Part shown: positions 8,808-15,847 of the stretch, one piece after another | How positions within the stretch are numbered: position 1 is the stretch's first letter | Layout of the letters: each line of letters begins with the position of its first letter | The notes under the pieces: model-generated | Seen by the model: only the letters and a program-made list of their open reading frames with translations | Told to the model about the DNA's origin: nothing | Databases searched by the model: none | DNA from: Candidatus Merdivicinus intestinigallinarum | Lineage (GTDB): Bacteria > Bacillota > Clostridia > Oscillospirales > Ruminococcaceae | Length of the DNA stretch: 40,781 nucleotides | Assembly: GCA_018713335.1 (NCBI GenBank) | Contig: DVOW01000003.1 | Location: forward strand, 1-40,781 | Direction of reading: 5' to 3' | Position numbers and translations under genes: made by a program

Positions 8808-8842
8808 CACTTTTTTCAAGCAGACCCCTGTTTTTCTCGGAG

Positions 8843-9140
8843 AAAATGTCCGTTGTAAAGTAGGAGGGGAATTCGGTTCAAAAATATTTTGCTGCCATAC
8901 CTGCGTTTAGCCTAAAAAGTGTCCGTTGTAAATTGGGAGGCACTTTCCGGCTTGGAAATTTTATTCCCGCCTTACCCGCTAATCTGCGAATAAAATGTCC
9001 GTTGTAAAGTGAGAGAGAAATTTTTTCTGAGCAGGTACCAAGTTTTTGCCCGAAACTGTCCGTTGAAATATGAAAGGGGATATTTTTTCGAGTGTCCCCC
9101 CCAATCCGCAAAAAATTGTCCGTTGTAGTTTGAGGAGGCG
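8843..9140 (+). repeat. Five degenerate direct repeats upstream of mobC (oriT-like)
   Basis: The core GTCCGTTG starts at 8848, 8921, 8997, 9058 and 9118, that is every 60 to 76 bases. Each copy has an A-rich left side and is followed by a purine-rich block such as GTAGGAGGGG or TTTGAGGAGG; in the last copy this block is the ribosome-binding site of mobC. The DNA between copies differs. Iterated sites just upstream of a relaxosome gene are typical of transfer origins or initiator-binding sites; the assignment to oriT is inferred from position only. Confidence 0.6.
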
Positions 9141-9148
9141 AATATCCA

Positions 9149-9478
9149 ATGGCTGAACGCACAAGACCGATCCGCATCGAGTTCTGCGTCACCGAGCAGG
9201 AGCGGCGGCTCATCCAAAACAAGATGGCGCAGCTCGGCACCAGGAACATGGGTGCATATCTCCGCAAGATGGCGATTGACGGTTACATCATCAAGGTGGA
9301 TTACACCCAGCAGAAGAAACTGGCCGCAGCCGTCAGCCGGGCTGCCAGCAATATCAACCAGATTTGCCGCCGCATCAACAGCACCGGGCATTTCTATGCT
9401 GAGGATGTTGCGGAGCTGAAAGAACGGCAGGTCGAGATTTGGTCGCTGCTCAAAGAGACCCAGCGAAAGAAATTATAA
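9149..9478 (+). CDS. mobC: MobC-type plasmid mobilization relaxosome protein
   Basis: A 109-residue accessory DNA-binding protein of relaxosomes that helps a relaxase nick at the transfer origin. The N-terminal part has the pattern RIEFCVTEQERRLIQNKM of a ribbon-helix-helix-like segment; the central part AAVSRAASNINQICRRIN with the following helix is the hallmark of the MobC family. The ATG at 9149 follows GAGGAGG with good spacing, in the last repeat copy. No relaxase gene is present in the window, so this is either a mobC separated from its relaxase or the relaxase lies elsewhere on the element. It leads a run of four plus-strand genes of plasmid or conjugative-element type. Confidence 0.88.
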   Translation: MAERTRPIRIEFCVTEQERRLIQNKMAQLGTRNMGAYLRKMAIDGYIIKVDYTQQKKLAAAVSRAASNINQICRRINSTGHFYAEDVAELKERQVEIWSLLKETQRKKL

Positions 9479-9493
9479 CCACAGGAGGCCGCT

Positions 9494-9670
9494 ATGCCGC
9501 GTATGAGTAAAAAACGAAAAGAAGAATGGGCGTTCTTCCTGAATGACCGGGGGCGCATCGCCTATAACGCCTTGTGCCGCAGGTGTGTCCACGACTGCAA
9601 ACAAAGTTTCCGTGCTGCGGTGATCGTCTGTCCGCATTACCACTCCAAACGATCCAACCGCCCGCCTTAA
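9494..9670 (+). CDS. Small cysteine-rich protein of mobile elements
   Basis: A 58-residue protein starting at ATG 9494, six bases after AGGAGG, 15 bases behind mobC. It has a basic start (MSKKRKEEW after an initial MPR), a conserved-looking WAFFLNDRGRIAYN, and four cysteines in the arrangement C28-x2-C31-x3-C35-x10-C46, followed by His48 and His51, which suggests a zinc-binding fold. It is too small for most gene finders. Its place between mobC and repA suggests a DNA-related role in the element. Family not recognised with certainty. Confidence 0.65.
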   Translation: MPRMSKKRKEEWAFFLNDRGRIAYNALCRRCVHDCKQSFRAAVIVCPHYHSKRSNRPP

Positions 9671-9739
9671 TTGCCCTGCGCCGGAGAAAGGAAGTGATGT
9701 ACCATCTACTACAAAACCGATACCCCGCTGCCGCCTTTC

Positions 9740-10414
9740 GTGCCGTTGCCCCGGTTTATCCTTCGGGGAGAATACTCGATCAATGCCAAACTGCTCTATG
9801 CCCTGCTGCTGGGGCGCACACAGCTCTCCCAGAAATCCGGCTGGGTGTCGGAGGATGGGGATGTCTATGTGATCTATACAATCCGGCAGATGGCGAATGA
9901 CCTGAACCGGAGCGAGCGGACGGTCAAGGCTGCATTGGCCGAGTTGGAGAATGCGGGACTAATTATCCGCGTCCGGCAGGGCTGGAACCGGGCAAACCGT
10001 ATTTTCCTGCAACTGCCCGATGAGGTGCAGCTTTCTTCCCGTCCAGAGGGCAAGTGCTGCCCAATGGATGGGCTGGAATCTTCCCCTTGTATGGGGCAAA
10101 ATTTGCCCACAAGCAAGAAAGATAAGAAGAAAACAGATCCCAGTCAGAATAACAGGAGAGAGAACGCCCGCCGCTGTTTTGGGCAGTATCAGAATGTTTT
10201 TCTTTTGGACAGTGAACTGGCTGAACTGCAATCGACATATCCCGACCAGTATGAGGACTACATCAACCAGCTATCGGCCTATATGGCCTCCAACGGAAAG
10301 CACTACGCCAACCATTACGCCACAATTCGCAAGTGGCTGGACGAGGACAGCAAATCGAAGCCCGGAAAAAATTACGACTATACAGAGACCTATGAGGAAG
10401 GAGAATGCCTGTGA
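9740..10414 (+). CDS. repA: RepA-type replication initiator (winged helix)
   Basis: Replication initiator protein A of low-GC Gram-positive plasmids and integrated elements. From GTG 9740 it has 224 residues. The N-terminal domain (about 1-90) begins with LPRFILRGEYSINAKLLYALL and includes a winged helix with MANDLNRSERTVKAALAEL; the C-terminal part is DnaD-like (YPDQYEDYINQL). The reading frame is open farther left to 9698, where the good AGAAAGGAAG ribosome-binding site and an ATG at 9697 are in a different frame by one base; see the finding on this start. The stop overlaps the start of the downstream DnaC-like gene. Such initiators in integrated elements support a plasmid-like excised form. 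Confidence 0.8.
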   Translation: MPLPRFILRGEYSINAKLLYALLLGRTQLSQKSGWVSEDGDVYVIYTIRQMANDLNRSERTVKAALAELENAGLIIRVRQGWNRANRIFLQLPDEVQLSSRPEGKCCPMDGLESSPCMGQNLPTSKKDKKKTDPSQNNRRENARRCFGQYQNVFLLDSELAELQSTYPDQYEDYINQLSAYMASNGKHYANHYATIRKWLDEDSKSKPGKNYDYTETYEEGECL

Positions 10415-11268
10415 ATGTGAATCCAATCATGGCTGCAATCGTTGAGGCAGCAGATACCCTGAACATCGCACCGGATGATTACATCAACCCGGATGACGGG
10501 CTGAAATACTGCGGCAAGTGCCACACGCCCAAGGAAGCCTATTTCCCAGAACAGTACCGCAAAAATGGATTGGACAAGCACCCGATTGCCTGTAAATGCG
10601 CAGCTGAGGAACGGGCACGGCGCGAAGCGGAGCAGCAGGAGCTGGAACGCCTGAACCGGATTGCCATGCTCCGCTCTGAGGCGTTCCGGGATATTCCCGC
10701 CGCCGGATGGCGGTTTGAAAATGCCGAAGTGATGACCCCACAGCTTGTTAAAGCAAGAAGATATTCCGAAAACTGGGATGCTTTCCGCCAAGATGGAACC
10801 GGGCTGCTTCTGTTCGTCAATGTAGGCACCGGAAAATCCTATGCGGCGGGATGCATTGCCAACGCCCTGATTGAAAGAATGGTTTCCGTCCTGTTTGTCG
10901 GGCTGTCCGATGTGGTGAACCGGATGCAGGGCAATTTCGGCGCTGACCGGGATGCCTACATGAAAATGCTGATGCGCCCGGAGCTGCTGATTTTGGATGA
11001 CCTGGGCGCGGAACGGAACACCAGCTTCGGCAGGGAGCGCGTGTTTGATGTGGTCAACAAACGGCTGCTGACCGGCAAACCGATGATCGTCACCACCAAC
11101 ATCCCGCTTTCCGTGATGCAGAAGGCTGCCGATCTGGACGAGCGCCGCATCTACGACAGGGTTTTGGAAGTCTGCGTCCCTATCCAGTTTAACGGCGAGA
11201 ATTTCCGAAAGGGCAACGCGGCGGAAAATGTGAAACGGGCGGCGAAAATTCTGAATCAGGGCACCTGA
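10411..11268 (+). CDS. DnaC/IstB-like AAA+ ATPase (helicase loader)
   Basis: A 285-residue ATP-binding protein related to DnaC helicase loaders. A Cys-rich N-terminus (CGKC near residue 33, CKCAAEE near 60) is likely zinc-binding. Walker A is GTGKS at residues 139-143, Walker B is LLILDDLG with Asp196 and Asp197; an arginine-rich sensor region follows (DERRIYDRV). I prefer the GTG at 10411, which overlaps the repA stop (GTGA) and lies eight bases after GGAAGGAG; an ATG six bases earlier is too close to that site. It pairs with RepA to load helicase on the element origin, inferred from gene order. Confidence 0.85.
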   Translation: MNVNPIMAAIVEAADTLNIAPDDYINPDDGLKYCGKCHTPKEAYFPEQYRKNGLDKHPIACKCAAEERARREAEQQELERLNRIAMLRSEAFRDIPAAGWRFENAEVMTPQLVKARRYSENWDAFRQDGTGLLLFVNVGTGKSYAAGCIANALIERMVSVLFVGLSDVVNRMQGNFGADRDAYMKMLMRPELLILDDLGAERNTSFGRERVFDVVNKRLLTGKPMIVTTNIPLSVMQKAADLDERRIYDRVLEVCVPIQFNGENFRKGNAAENVKRAAKILNQGT

Positions 11269-11288
11269 ACATATGAGAGAGGAGTCGT

Positions 11289-11483
11289 TTGTTGGCCAGA
11301 AAGAAGAAATTGATAAACAACACCTCAATTCCACAACGGGAAATTGAGATCATAGCGCGGTGCATTTTCCCCGATATTCTTGCCTTCTATGAGAGTGAGG
11401 AAGGGCAGCGGGAATTTGCAGAATGGAAAGCGCAACAGGCAGAAAAGCCAGATAAAGAAATTGCAGCACAAGCCGCTGACTAA
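11289..11483 (+). CDS. Small hypothetical protein of the mobile element
   Basis: A 64-residue protein with a basic N-terminus (ARKKK), a helix containing REIEIIARCIFPDILAFYES, and a charged tail rich in Gln, Glu and Ala. It starts at TTG 11289 or, with better spacing from GAGAGGAG, at TTG 11292. It follows the DnaC-like gene by 20 bases and is closed by an intrinsic terminator, so it is the last gene of the mob/rep transcript. Function unknown. Confidence 0.6.
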   Translation: MLARKKKLINNTSIPQREIEIIARCIFPDILAFYESEEGQREFAEWKAQQAEKPDKEIAAQAAD

Positions 11484-11492
11484 ATATAGAAA

Positions 11493-11538
11493 CAGGCAAG
11501 TCAATCCGCCGATTTGGGGATTGACTTGCCTGTTTTTT
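11493..11538 (+). terminator. Intrinsic terminator of the mob/rep operon
   Basis: A perfect 15-bp stem, 11493-11507 with 11518-11532, and a ten-base loop, followed by six T (11533-11538). It marks the last gene of the element on this side. Confidence 0.9.
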
Positions 11539-11629
11539 ACTTGTCTGCCTTTTTCTTTCGCGATCCTCGCGGTTTGGATTCAGGGCGCTTTATAACGCCG
11601 TTTGGGAAATATGTATTTTCATATCTCTC

Positions 11630-11685
11630 GAAATAAACAAATAATCCGAACCCGTCCCCCACAGGGAAGAACTGGTTCGGATTAT
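11630..11685 (-). terminator. Intrinsic terminator after the tRNA-Leu genes
   Basis: Minus-strand transcription from the tRNAs meets a stem of 12 bp, ATAATCCGAACC (11641-11652) with its complement at 11674-11685, followed on the minus strand by the T-rich TTGTTTATTTC. It begins only eight bases after the CCA end of the second tRNA. Confidence 0.8.
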
Positions 11686-11692
11686 ATTGGTT

Positions 11693-11779
11693 TGGTGCGG
11701 ATAGCAGGACTTGAACCTGTATGACCGTGAAGTCACTAGAACCTGAATCTAGCGCGTCTGCCAATTCCGCCATATCCGC
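11693..11779 (-). tRNA. tRNA-Leu (anticodon CAG)
   Basis: Class II tRNA of 87 bases with encoded CCA (TGG at 11693-11695). The acceptor stem is GCGGATA (5' end at 11779) with TATCCGC; the anticodon stem CTAGA/TCTAG encloses the loop TTCAGGT with CAG. A long variable arm and a T loop GGTTCAAGTCC are present. It is read after the UAG-anticodon tRNA on the same transcript. Confidence 0.95.
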
Positions 11780-11805
11780 ATATGTTGTTCCCTTAGCCTG
11801 CAAAA

Positions 11806-11887
11806 TGGTGCGGGCGGCGGGACTTGAACCCGCACGCCGCAGCAATGGCTCCTAAAACCATCGTGTCTGCCATTCCACCACGCCCGC
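11806..11887 (-). tRNA. tRNA-Leu (anticodon UAG)
   Basis: Class II tRNA of 82 bases with encoded CCA (11806-11808). The acceptor stem is GCGGGCG (5' end at 11887) with CGCCCGC; the anticodon stem ATGGT/GCCAT encloses TTTAGGA with UAG. It starts only three bases after the stop codon of the upstream lipoprotein gene and is expressed from a promoter inside that gene. Confidence 0.95.
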
Positions 11888-11890
11888 AGG

Positions 11891-12649
11891 CTACTTTAAT
11901 ACTATACCACAGGTTTCGGCATTTGTCAAGGCTTTTTTTTCAAAAAATTCCGGATAATATCCTCGATATTCTTCATAAAGGGGGCTGTTCTCCGTTAAGG
12001 CGGACAAACCGGCCTCTCCAGCAATATAGGGATATTCCGTGGCAGTCCGGAATGTATCCAGCGCTTCTTCGATGTTTTTTTTGAAATCCGACAGTTTCTG
12101 GCCGTCATAGGCCCTCAGAGTTTCCTTCTTGGAAAAGGCGAAAATCGTGTTGTCCGGGGGATTGACGGCGAAAACGCTGTCATTGTCCGCCGAAGTGGGG
12201 GTATAAAACTCCACCGGCAGCTCTGGGACCACCGGCTGCTCCACTAAAAAGAGAACCAGCTTGTCCCCCTTGTAAGGACGGGTCTGATAAGGCCAGTAGA
12301 ATTTCAGGGTAATCTCTTTGGCGTCACAGGAACCGGCCAGCACGTCCTGGACACGGAGCTGAAAGGCAATGACAGTAGTCTGCGGCCCGTCGTCCCAGGC
12401 CTCTCCAAAGATTGGTTCCACTTTAGAAACGCCTTCATCCATTACGGTCCCCACCAGGGCCACATCCGAAGCAATTATATTAGTTTCAAACTGCTTCTCA
12501 TCCGGAACAAAAAAGCCGCACCCGATCATGCCGGCTTCCGAATCCCATTCCGCCCGTTCTTCCGGGGTATAGACATGGCGGTTCCCGGAATCGGCGCAGC
12601 CTGTGAAAAGGAAGAGGACCGCGAGAAACAGGCACAAGCGAATCTTCAT
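11891..12649 (-). CDS. Putative lipoprotein of unknown function
   Basis: A 252-residue exported lipoprotein: basic start, hydrophobic core and the lipobox FTGC with Cys18. The mature part has no family that I recognise; it contains acidic and aromatic-rich segments (FYWPYQTRPYKGDKLVLFLV), with a GDKLVLFL stretch suggesting a beta-sandwich. The ATG at 12649 follows GGAGGG. It lies 23 bases after ribF on the same strand, so it may be the last member of the rimP-ribF transcript. Its final codons contain the promoter for the tRNA-Leu genes. Confidence 0.75.
   Translation of the reverse strand: MKIRLCLFLAVLFLFTGCADSGNRHVYTPEERAEWDSEAGMIGCGFFVPDEKQFETNIIASDVALVGTVMDEGVSKVEPIFGEAWDDGPQTTVIAFQLRVQDVLAGSCDAKEITLKFYWPYQTRPYKGDKLVLFLVEQPVVPELPVEFYTPTSADNDSVFAVNPPDNTIFAFSKKETLRAYDGQKLSDFKKNIEEALDTFRTATEYPYIAGEAGLSALTENSPLYEEYRGYYPEFFEKKALTNAETCGIVLK
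11901..11929 (-). promoter_or_regulatory. tRNA promoter inside a coding sequence
   Basis: On the minus strand TTGACA (11924-11929), a 17-base spacer and TATAGT (11901-11906). It lies wholly within the last 13 codons of the lipoprotein gene and would start transcription about 6-7 bases before the first tRNA-Leu. Confidence 0.8.
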
Positions 12650-12672
12650 AGAGAAGCCCTCCTTGTCAAATC

Positions 12673-13578
12673 TTACCGGAAAAACAGCTCCGCCTGACGG
12701 GCGTCCTCCGCCACCTGCCGGAACAGGGTTTCCACATCGGGGAATCTCTGCTCCGGCCGCAGGAACCGGTAAAAGGAAACCGGCACCTTCTGGCCGTACA
12801 AATCCCCGTCAAAGCCCAGCAGGGTGCTTTCCGCCGAGGGGGCGTCCGTGCCGCCCAGAGTGGGTTTCACCCCGATGTTGGTGACGGCGGGATAGGTCTT
12901 GCTCCCGACAACAGCCAGGGTAACATAGACCCCGTTCCGGGGCAGCAGGTCGCCGGAAGGGTACAGCTGGTTGATGGTGGGATAGCCCATCTTTCTGCCC
13001 AGCTGGCGGCCGTGGGAAACCGGGTAATCAATGGCATAGGGTTCCCCCAGCAGACGGGCGGCGTCCTCCATGCGGCCTTCCCGCAGCAGGGCGCGGATGC
13101 GGGTGGAGCTGATGGGCTCCCCTCCGTCCAAAACGGCGGGCACGGTCTCAAAGGCGATCCCGGCCTTCCGGCAGAGTGCCCGCAAAAGCTTGACGTCCCC
13201 GGCGGCCCCCTTGCCGAAGCGGTAATCCTCCCCGCAGAAAATGGCCTCCGCCTTCAGCTTTTTTTGCAGGATCTCCATAAAAAATATCTCCGGCTCCAGG
13301 TCCCGGACAACGGAAAACAAAGGCTCGCAGACCAGCTGGACCCCCAGCTTTTGGAGAATGGCTTCCTTCCGGGAAGGGGAGAGGATGTTGGCGAAGCCCG
13401 GCTTGGTGACCTCCTTTGGGGAATCGTATGAAAAGGTAAACACAATGGGAAAAAGCTGCGGCGCCCGGGACACCGCCCGGCCAATGACTGCCCGGTGGCC
13501 CAGATGCACGCCGTCAAACAGCCCCAGGGCCACAGCGGAAGGCCCTGTAAGGGTTGGGATGGTGCGGCTCAGTTCCAT
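12673..13578 (-). CDS. ribF: Bifunctional riboflavin kinase / FAD synthetase
   Basis: Converts riboflavin to FMN and then FAD in the cytoplasm. In 301 residues the N-terminal nucleotidyltransferase domain shows GLFDGVHLGHRAV (about 19-31) and the motif ISSTRIR near 155; the C-terminal flavokinase domain shows GRKMGYPTIN (near 195), NGVYVT and the ESTLLGFDGDLYG segment. The length is normal for the family. It is next to truB, as in most Bacillota, and five bases separate the two genes. Confidence 0.95.
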   Translation of the reverse strand: MELSRTIPTLTGPSAVALGLFDGVHLGHRAVIGRAVSRAPQLFPIVFTFSYDSPKEVTKPGFANILSPSRKEAILQKLGVQLVCEPLFSVVRDLEPEIFFMEILQKKLKAEAIFCGEDYRFGKGAAGDVKLLRALCRKAGIAFETVPAVLDGGEPISSTRIRALLREGRMEDAARLLGEPYAIDYPVSHGRQLGRKMGYPTINQLYPSGDLLPRNGVYVTLAVVGSKTYPAVTNIGVKPTLGGTDAPSAESTLLGFDGDLYGQKVPVSFYRFLRPEQRFPDVETLFRQVAEDARQAELFFR

Positions 13579-13583
13579 GGGCG

Positions 13584-14507
13584 TCAGCTCCTTTGAAAGA
13601 ATAATTTCTGCATGATCAGTTCCATTTTGTCAAAATCGCAGGAGGCCAGGCCCAGAAATGCCCCGTCAAAGCCGTAAACCGCCTGGTTCCCGGGGATCTT
13701 GGCGCAGCGCATCCGGTTCAGATCCAGCCGGACGCCGTTGCAGAACATCCGGGTCTGGGCCTCGCTGAGGCGGATGGCCGGCAGATCTTGAAAAATCCGT
13801 TCCACCGGCAGGAGAAGGGAGGGGAACCGGCTTTCCAAAGCCGCTTTCTGGGTATCCTCCAAAGTCACGCAGTCGGAGAGAGTGAAACCGGCGGCCTCTG
13901 TGCGGATCAAGGAGGACATGACGGCCCCCATGCCCAAAAACTGCCCCAAATCGTGGCAGAGGGTGCGGATGTAAGTGCCCTTGGAGCAGGAAACGTCCAA
14001 AAGGGCTTCCCGTTTTTCCGGGTCATAGGAGAGGAGCTCCAGCCTGTAAATGGTGATTTCCCGGGGCGTCCGTTCCACCTCCACCCCTTTCCGTGCCAGG
14101 TCGTAAAGGCGCTGGCCGTTGACCTGCACCGCCGAGTACATGGGCGGCAGCTGGGAGATGGTCCCGGTAAACCGGGGGAGGGCGGCTTCCAAAGCCTCCC
14201 GGCTTAAAGGTGCGGGATTTTCGCCGGTGATGCTGCCCCAAATGTCCTGGGTGTCGGAGGTCATGCCGAAACGCACCCCGACAGTGTACCGCTTGTCCGA
14301 ATTGGGAAGAAGGTCGCAGGCTTTGGCGGCGCTGCCGAAAAAGATGGGCAAAACGCCCGTGGCCATAGGGTCCAGGGTCCCGCTGTGGCCGATTTTCCGG
14401 GTGCCGCTGATGCCCCGCAGCTTGGCAATGACGTCAAAGGAGGTAAAGTCCTGGGGTTTGTTGATGCAGAGGATACCGGTCAGGCCGGTGTCAGGGCGTT
14501 TGCTCAT
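13584..14507 (-). CDS. truB: tRNA pseudouridine-55 synthase
   Basis: Makes pseudouridine at position 55 in the T loop of tRNAs. It has 307 residues from the ATG at 14507, which overlaps the nrnA stop (ATGA). Motif I is GHSGTLDPMATG with catalytic Asp46; the KRY segment (DKRYTVGVRFG) and KGTYIRTL motif follow, and a C-terminal PUA-like domain ends the protein. An open frame continues upstream to 14777 but runs through the end of nrnA, so the longer start is rejected. Confidence 0.95.
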   Translation of the reverse strand: MSKRPDTGLTGILCINKPQDFTSFDVIAKLRGISGTRKIGHSGTLDPMATGVLPIFFGSAAKACDLLPNSDKRYTVGVRFGMTSDTQDIWGSITGENPAPLSREALEAALPRFTGTISQLPPMYSAVQVNGQRLYDLARKGVEVERTPREITIYRLELLSYDPEKREALLDVSCSKGTYIRTLCHDLGQFLGMGAVMSSLIRTEAAGFTLSDCVTLEDTQKAALESRFPSLLLPVERIFQDLPAIRLSEAQTRMFCNGVRLDLNRMRCAKIPGNQAVYGFDGAFLGLASCDFDKMELIMQKLFFQRS

Positions 14508-15460
14508 ACGGTTTCCTCCAGGACCCGGCCCACAGCGCCGAGGATGAGGGTCTTTACCTCGTCCAGCGTCCCGTTGATGGAGCATCCGGCAGCCCGCAGG
14601 TGCCCGCCGCCGCCAAATACCCGGCACAGTTCCGAAACATTGACATATTCCGCCGAACGCATGGAGATCTTGTATTCCCCGGGGCCGCGTTCTTTTATGG
14701 CGATCCCGACTTCCACCCCTTCCAGCTTCCGGGGAAGGCCGGAAAGTCCGTCTGCTTCCGCTTCCGTGACGCCGCACCGCCGGTACATGTCCTGGGTGAG
14801 GACGATGAGGGCGGCTTTCCCGCCGAAATGCACCTCCAGGGAGTTCAAGGCCTCCCGTTCGATGGCAAATTCCCCGGCGGATTTGGCGTCAAAAATTGCC
14901 CGGCTGATGGCGGCGTAGTCGCAGCCGGCTTCCATCATTTCCGCAGCCAGCCGGTGGGTGCGGGGAGTGGTGTTGGAGAATTTGAAGCAGCCGGTGTCCG
15001 TGGCCATGCCGGTATACAGGCAGGCGGCAATCTGCGGGGTAAAAGGCGCGCCCAGTTCCCGGATCAGCTGGCATATGATCTCGCAGTTGGCGGCGGCGTC
15101 CGGCTCCAAAAGGACCCGCTTTGCGAAAAAGGCGTGGGATGCGTGGTGGTCAACGGCCAAATCCACCTTGCTCAGATATTCGGAGATCCCCTCCCCGAAA
15201 AGCTGCTCGTCGGCAATATCCACAGACACTACGGTTTTGGGTTCAAAAGGTTCTTCCCGGTACCCTGCCGTCACATGGCGCAGCTTGTGGGGAACAGGGT
15301 CGCTGCACCGGATGACGGCCCGTTTGCCCAGGTTTGTTAGGGCGTTCCAAAGGGCGTAGCCGCTGCCTAAAGTGTCGCCGTCCGGGTTTTGGTGGCAAAG
15401 AATCACAAAATCGTCTGATTGCAGCAAAAATTCCGCCGCCTGCTGATAGGAAACATTCAT
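14504..15460 (-). CDS. nrnA: DHH-family oligoribonuclease / pAp phosphatase
   Basis: Degrades short oligoribonucleotides and 3'-phosphoadenosine 5'-phosphate; 318 residues. Metal-binding motifs are visible: HQNPDGDT (His23, Asp27, Asp29), SVDIAD, and DHHAS, the motif that names the family. The C-terminal DHHA1 domain carries GGGGHLRAAG. It sits between rbfA and truB, the usual place in Bacillota; spacing from rbfA is 24 bases, and its stop overlaps truB. Confidence 0.93.
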   Translation of the reverse strand: MNVSYQQAAEFLLQSDDFVILCHQNPDGDTLGSGYALWNALTNLGKRAVIRCSDPVPHKLRHVTAGYREEPFEPKTVVSVDIADEQLFGEGISEYLSKVDLAVDHHASHAFFAKRVLLEPDAAANCEIICQLIRELGAPFTPQIAACLYTGMATDTGCFKFSNTTPRTHRLAAEMMEAGCDYAAISRAIFDAKSAGEFAIEREALNSLEVHFGGKAALIVLTQDMYRRCGVTEAEADGLSGLPRKLEGVEVGIAIKERGPGEYKISMRSAEYVNVSELCRVFGGGGHLRAAGCSINGTLDEVKTLILGAVGRVLEETV

Positions 15461-15484
15461 CTGTTGGGCACCTGCCTTTCCGCG

Positions 15485-15847
15485 TTAATCTGCTGAATTT
15501 TCGTCCTCTGTATCCAGTTCCTTTAAAATATTGTTGATTTTAGCGCTGTAGGCGATGGAGCCGTCGGCAATAAAGTGGAGCTCCGGGCATTTGCGCAGGT
15601 GCAGGCGGTTGCCCAGCTCCCGGCGAAGGAAGCCGGAAGCGGAGTTTAAGCCCTTGATGGATTCCTTGGTGGCGGCTTCGCCCTCCAAGGCCGAAACGTT
15701 TACCTTGCAGTGGGACAAATCGCCGGAAACCTCGCAGCGGATAATGCTGAGCATTTTGGAAATGCGGGGGTCTTTCAGTTCCCGGATCAAAAGGCTCAGT
15801 TCCCGTTTGATATCTTCGGACAAACGCCCGATCTTAAAGCTGGCCAT
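15485..15847 (-). CDS. rbfA: 30S ribosome-binding factor A
   Basis: Small (120 residues) KH-fold protein that binds the 30S subunit during late maturation and cold adaptation. The N-terminus with RLSEDIKRELSLLIRELKDPRI and the central segment HCKVNVSALEGE are characteristic; RKCPELHFIADGSI is the C-terminal beta region. GGAGGGC precedes the ATG at 15847. Unlike in most relatives, it is separated from infB by 618 bases of repeats. Confidence 0.95.
   Translation of the reverse strand: MASFKIGRLSEDIKRELSLLIRELKDPRISKMLSIIRCEVSGDLSHCKVNVSALEGEAATKESIKGLNSASGFLRRELGNRLHLRKCPELHFIADGSIAYSAKINNILKELDTEDENSAD

Noticed and set aside
8843-9140. CRISPR array
   Set aside because: Repeats are only about 8 to 15 bases conserved, spacing varies from 60 to 76 bases and no cas genes are near.
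8878-9391. Open frames on the minus strand across the repeat array
   Set aside because: They arise because the repeats lack stops on that strand; they run across mobC and have no ribosome-binding sites.
11537-11845. ORF across both tRNA-Leu genes
   Set aside because: Most of it is the antisense reading of tRNA sequence.
13584-14777. Long TruB form of 397 residues
   Set aside because: The extra N-terminus is out-of-frame reading of nrnA; the family start MSKRPD is at 14507.
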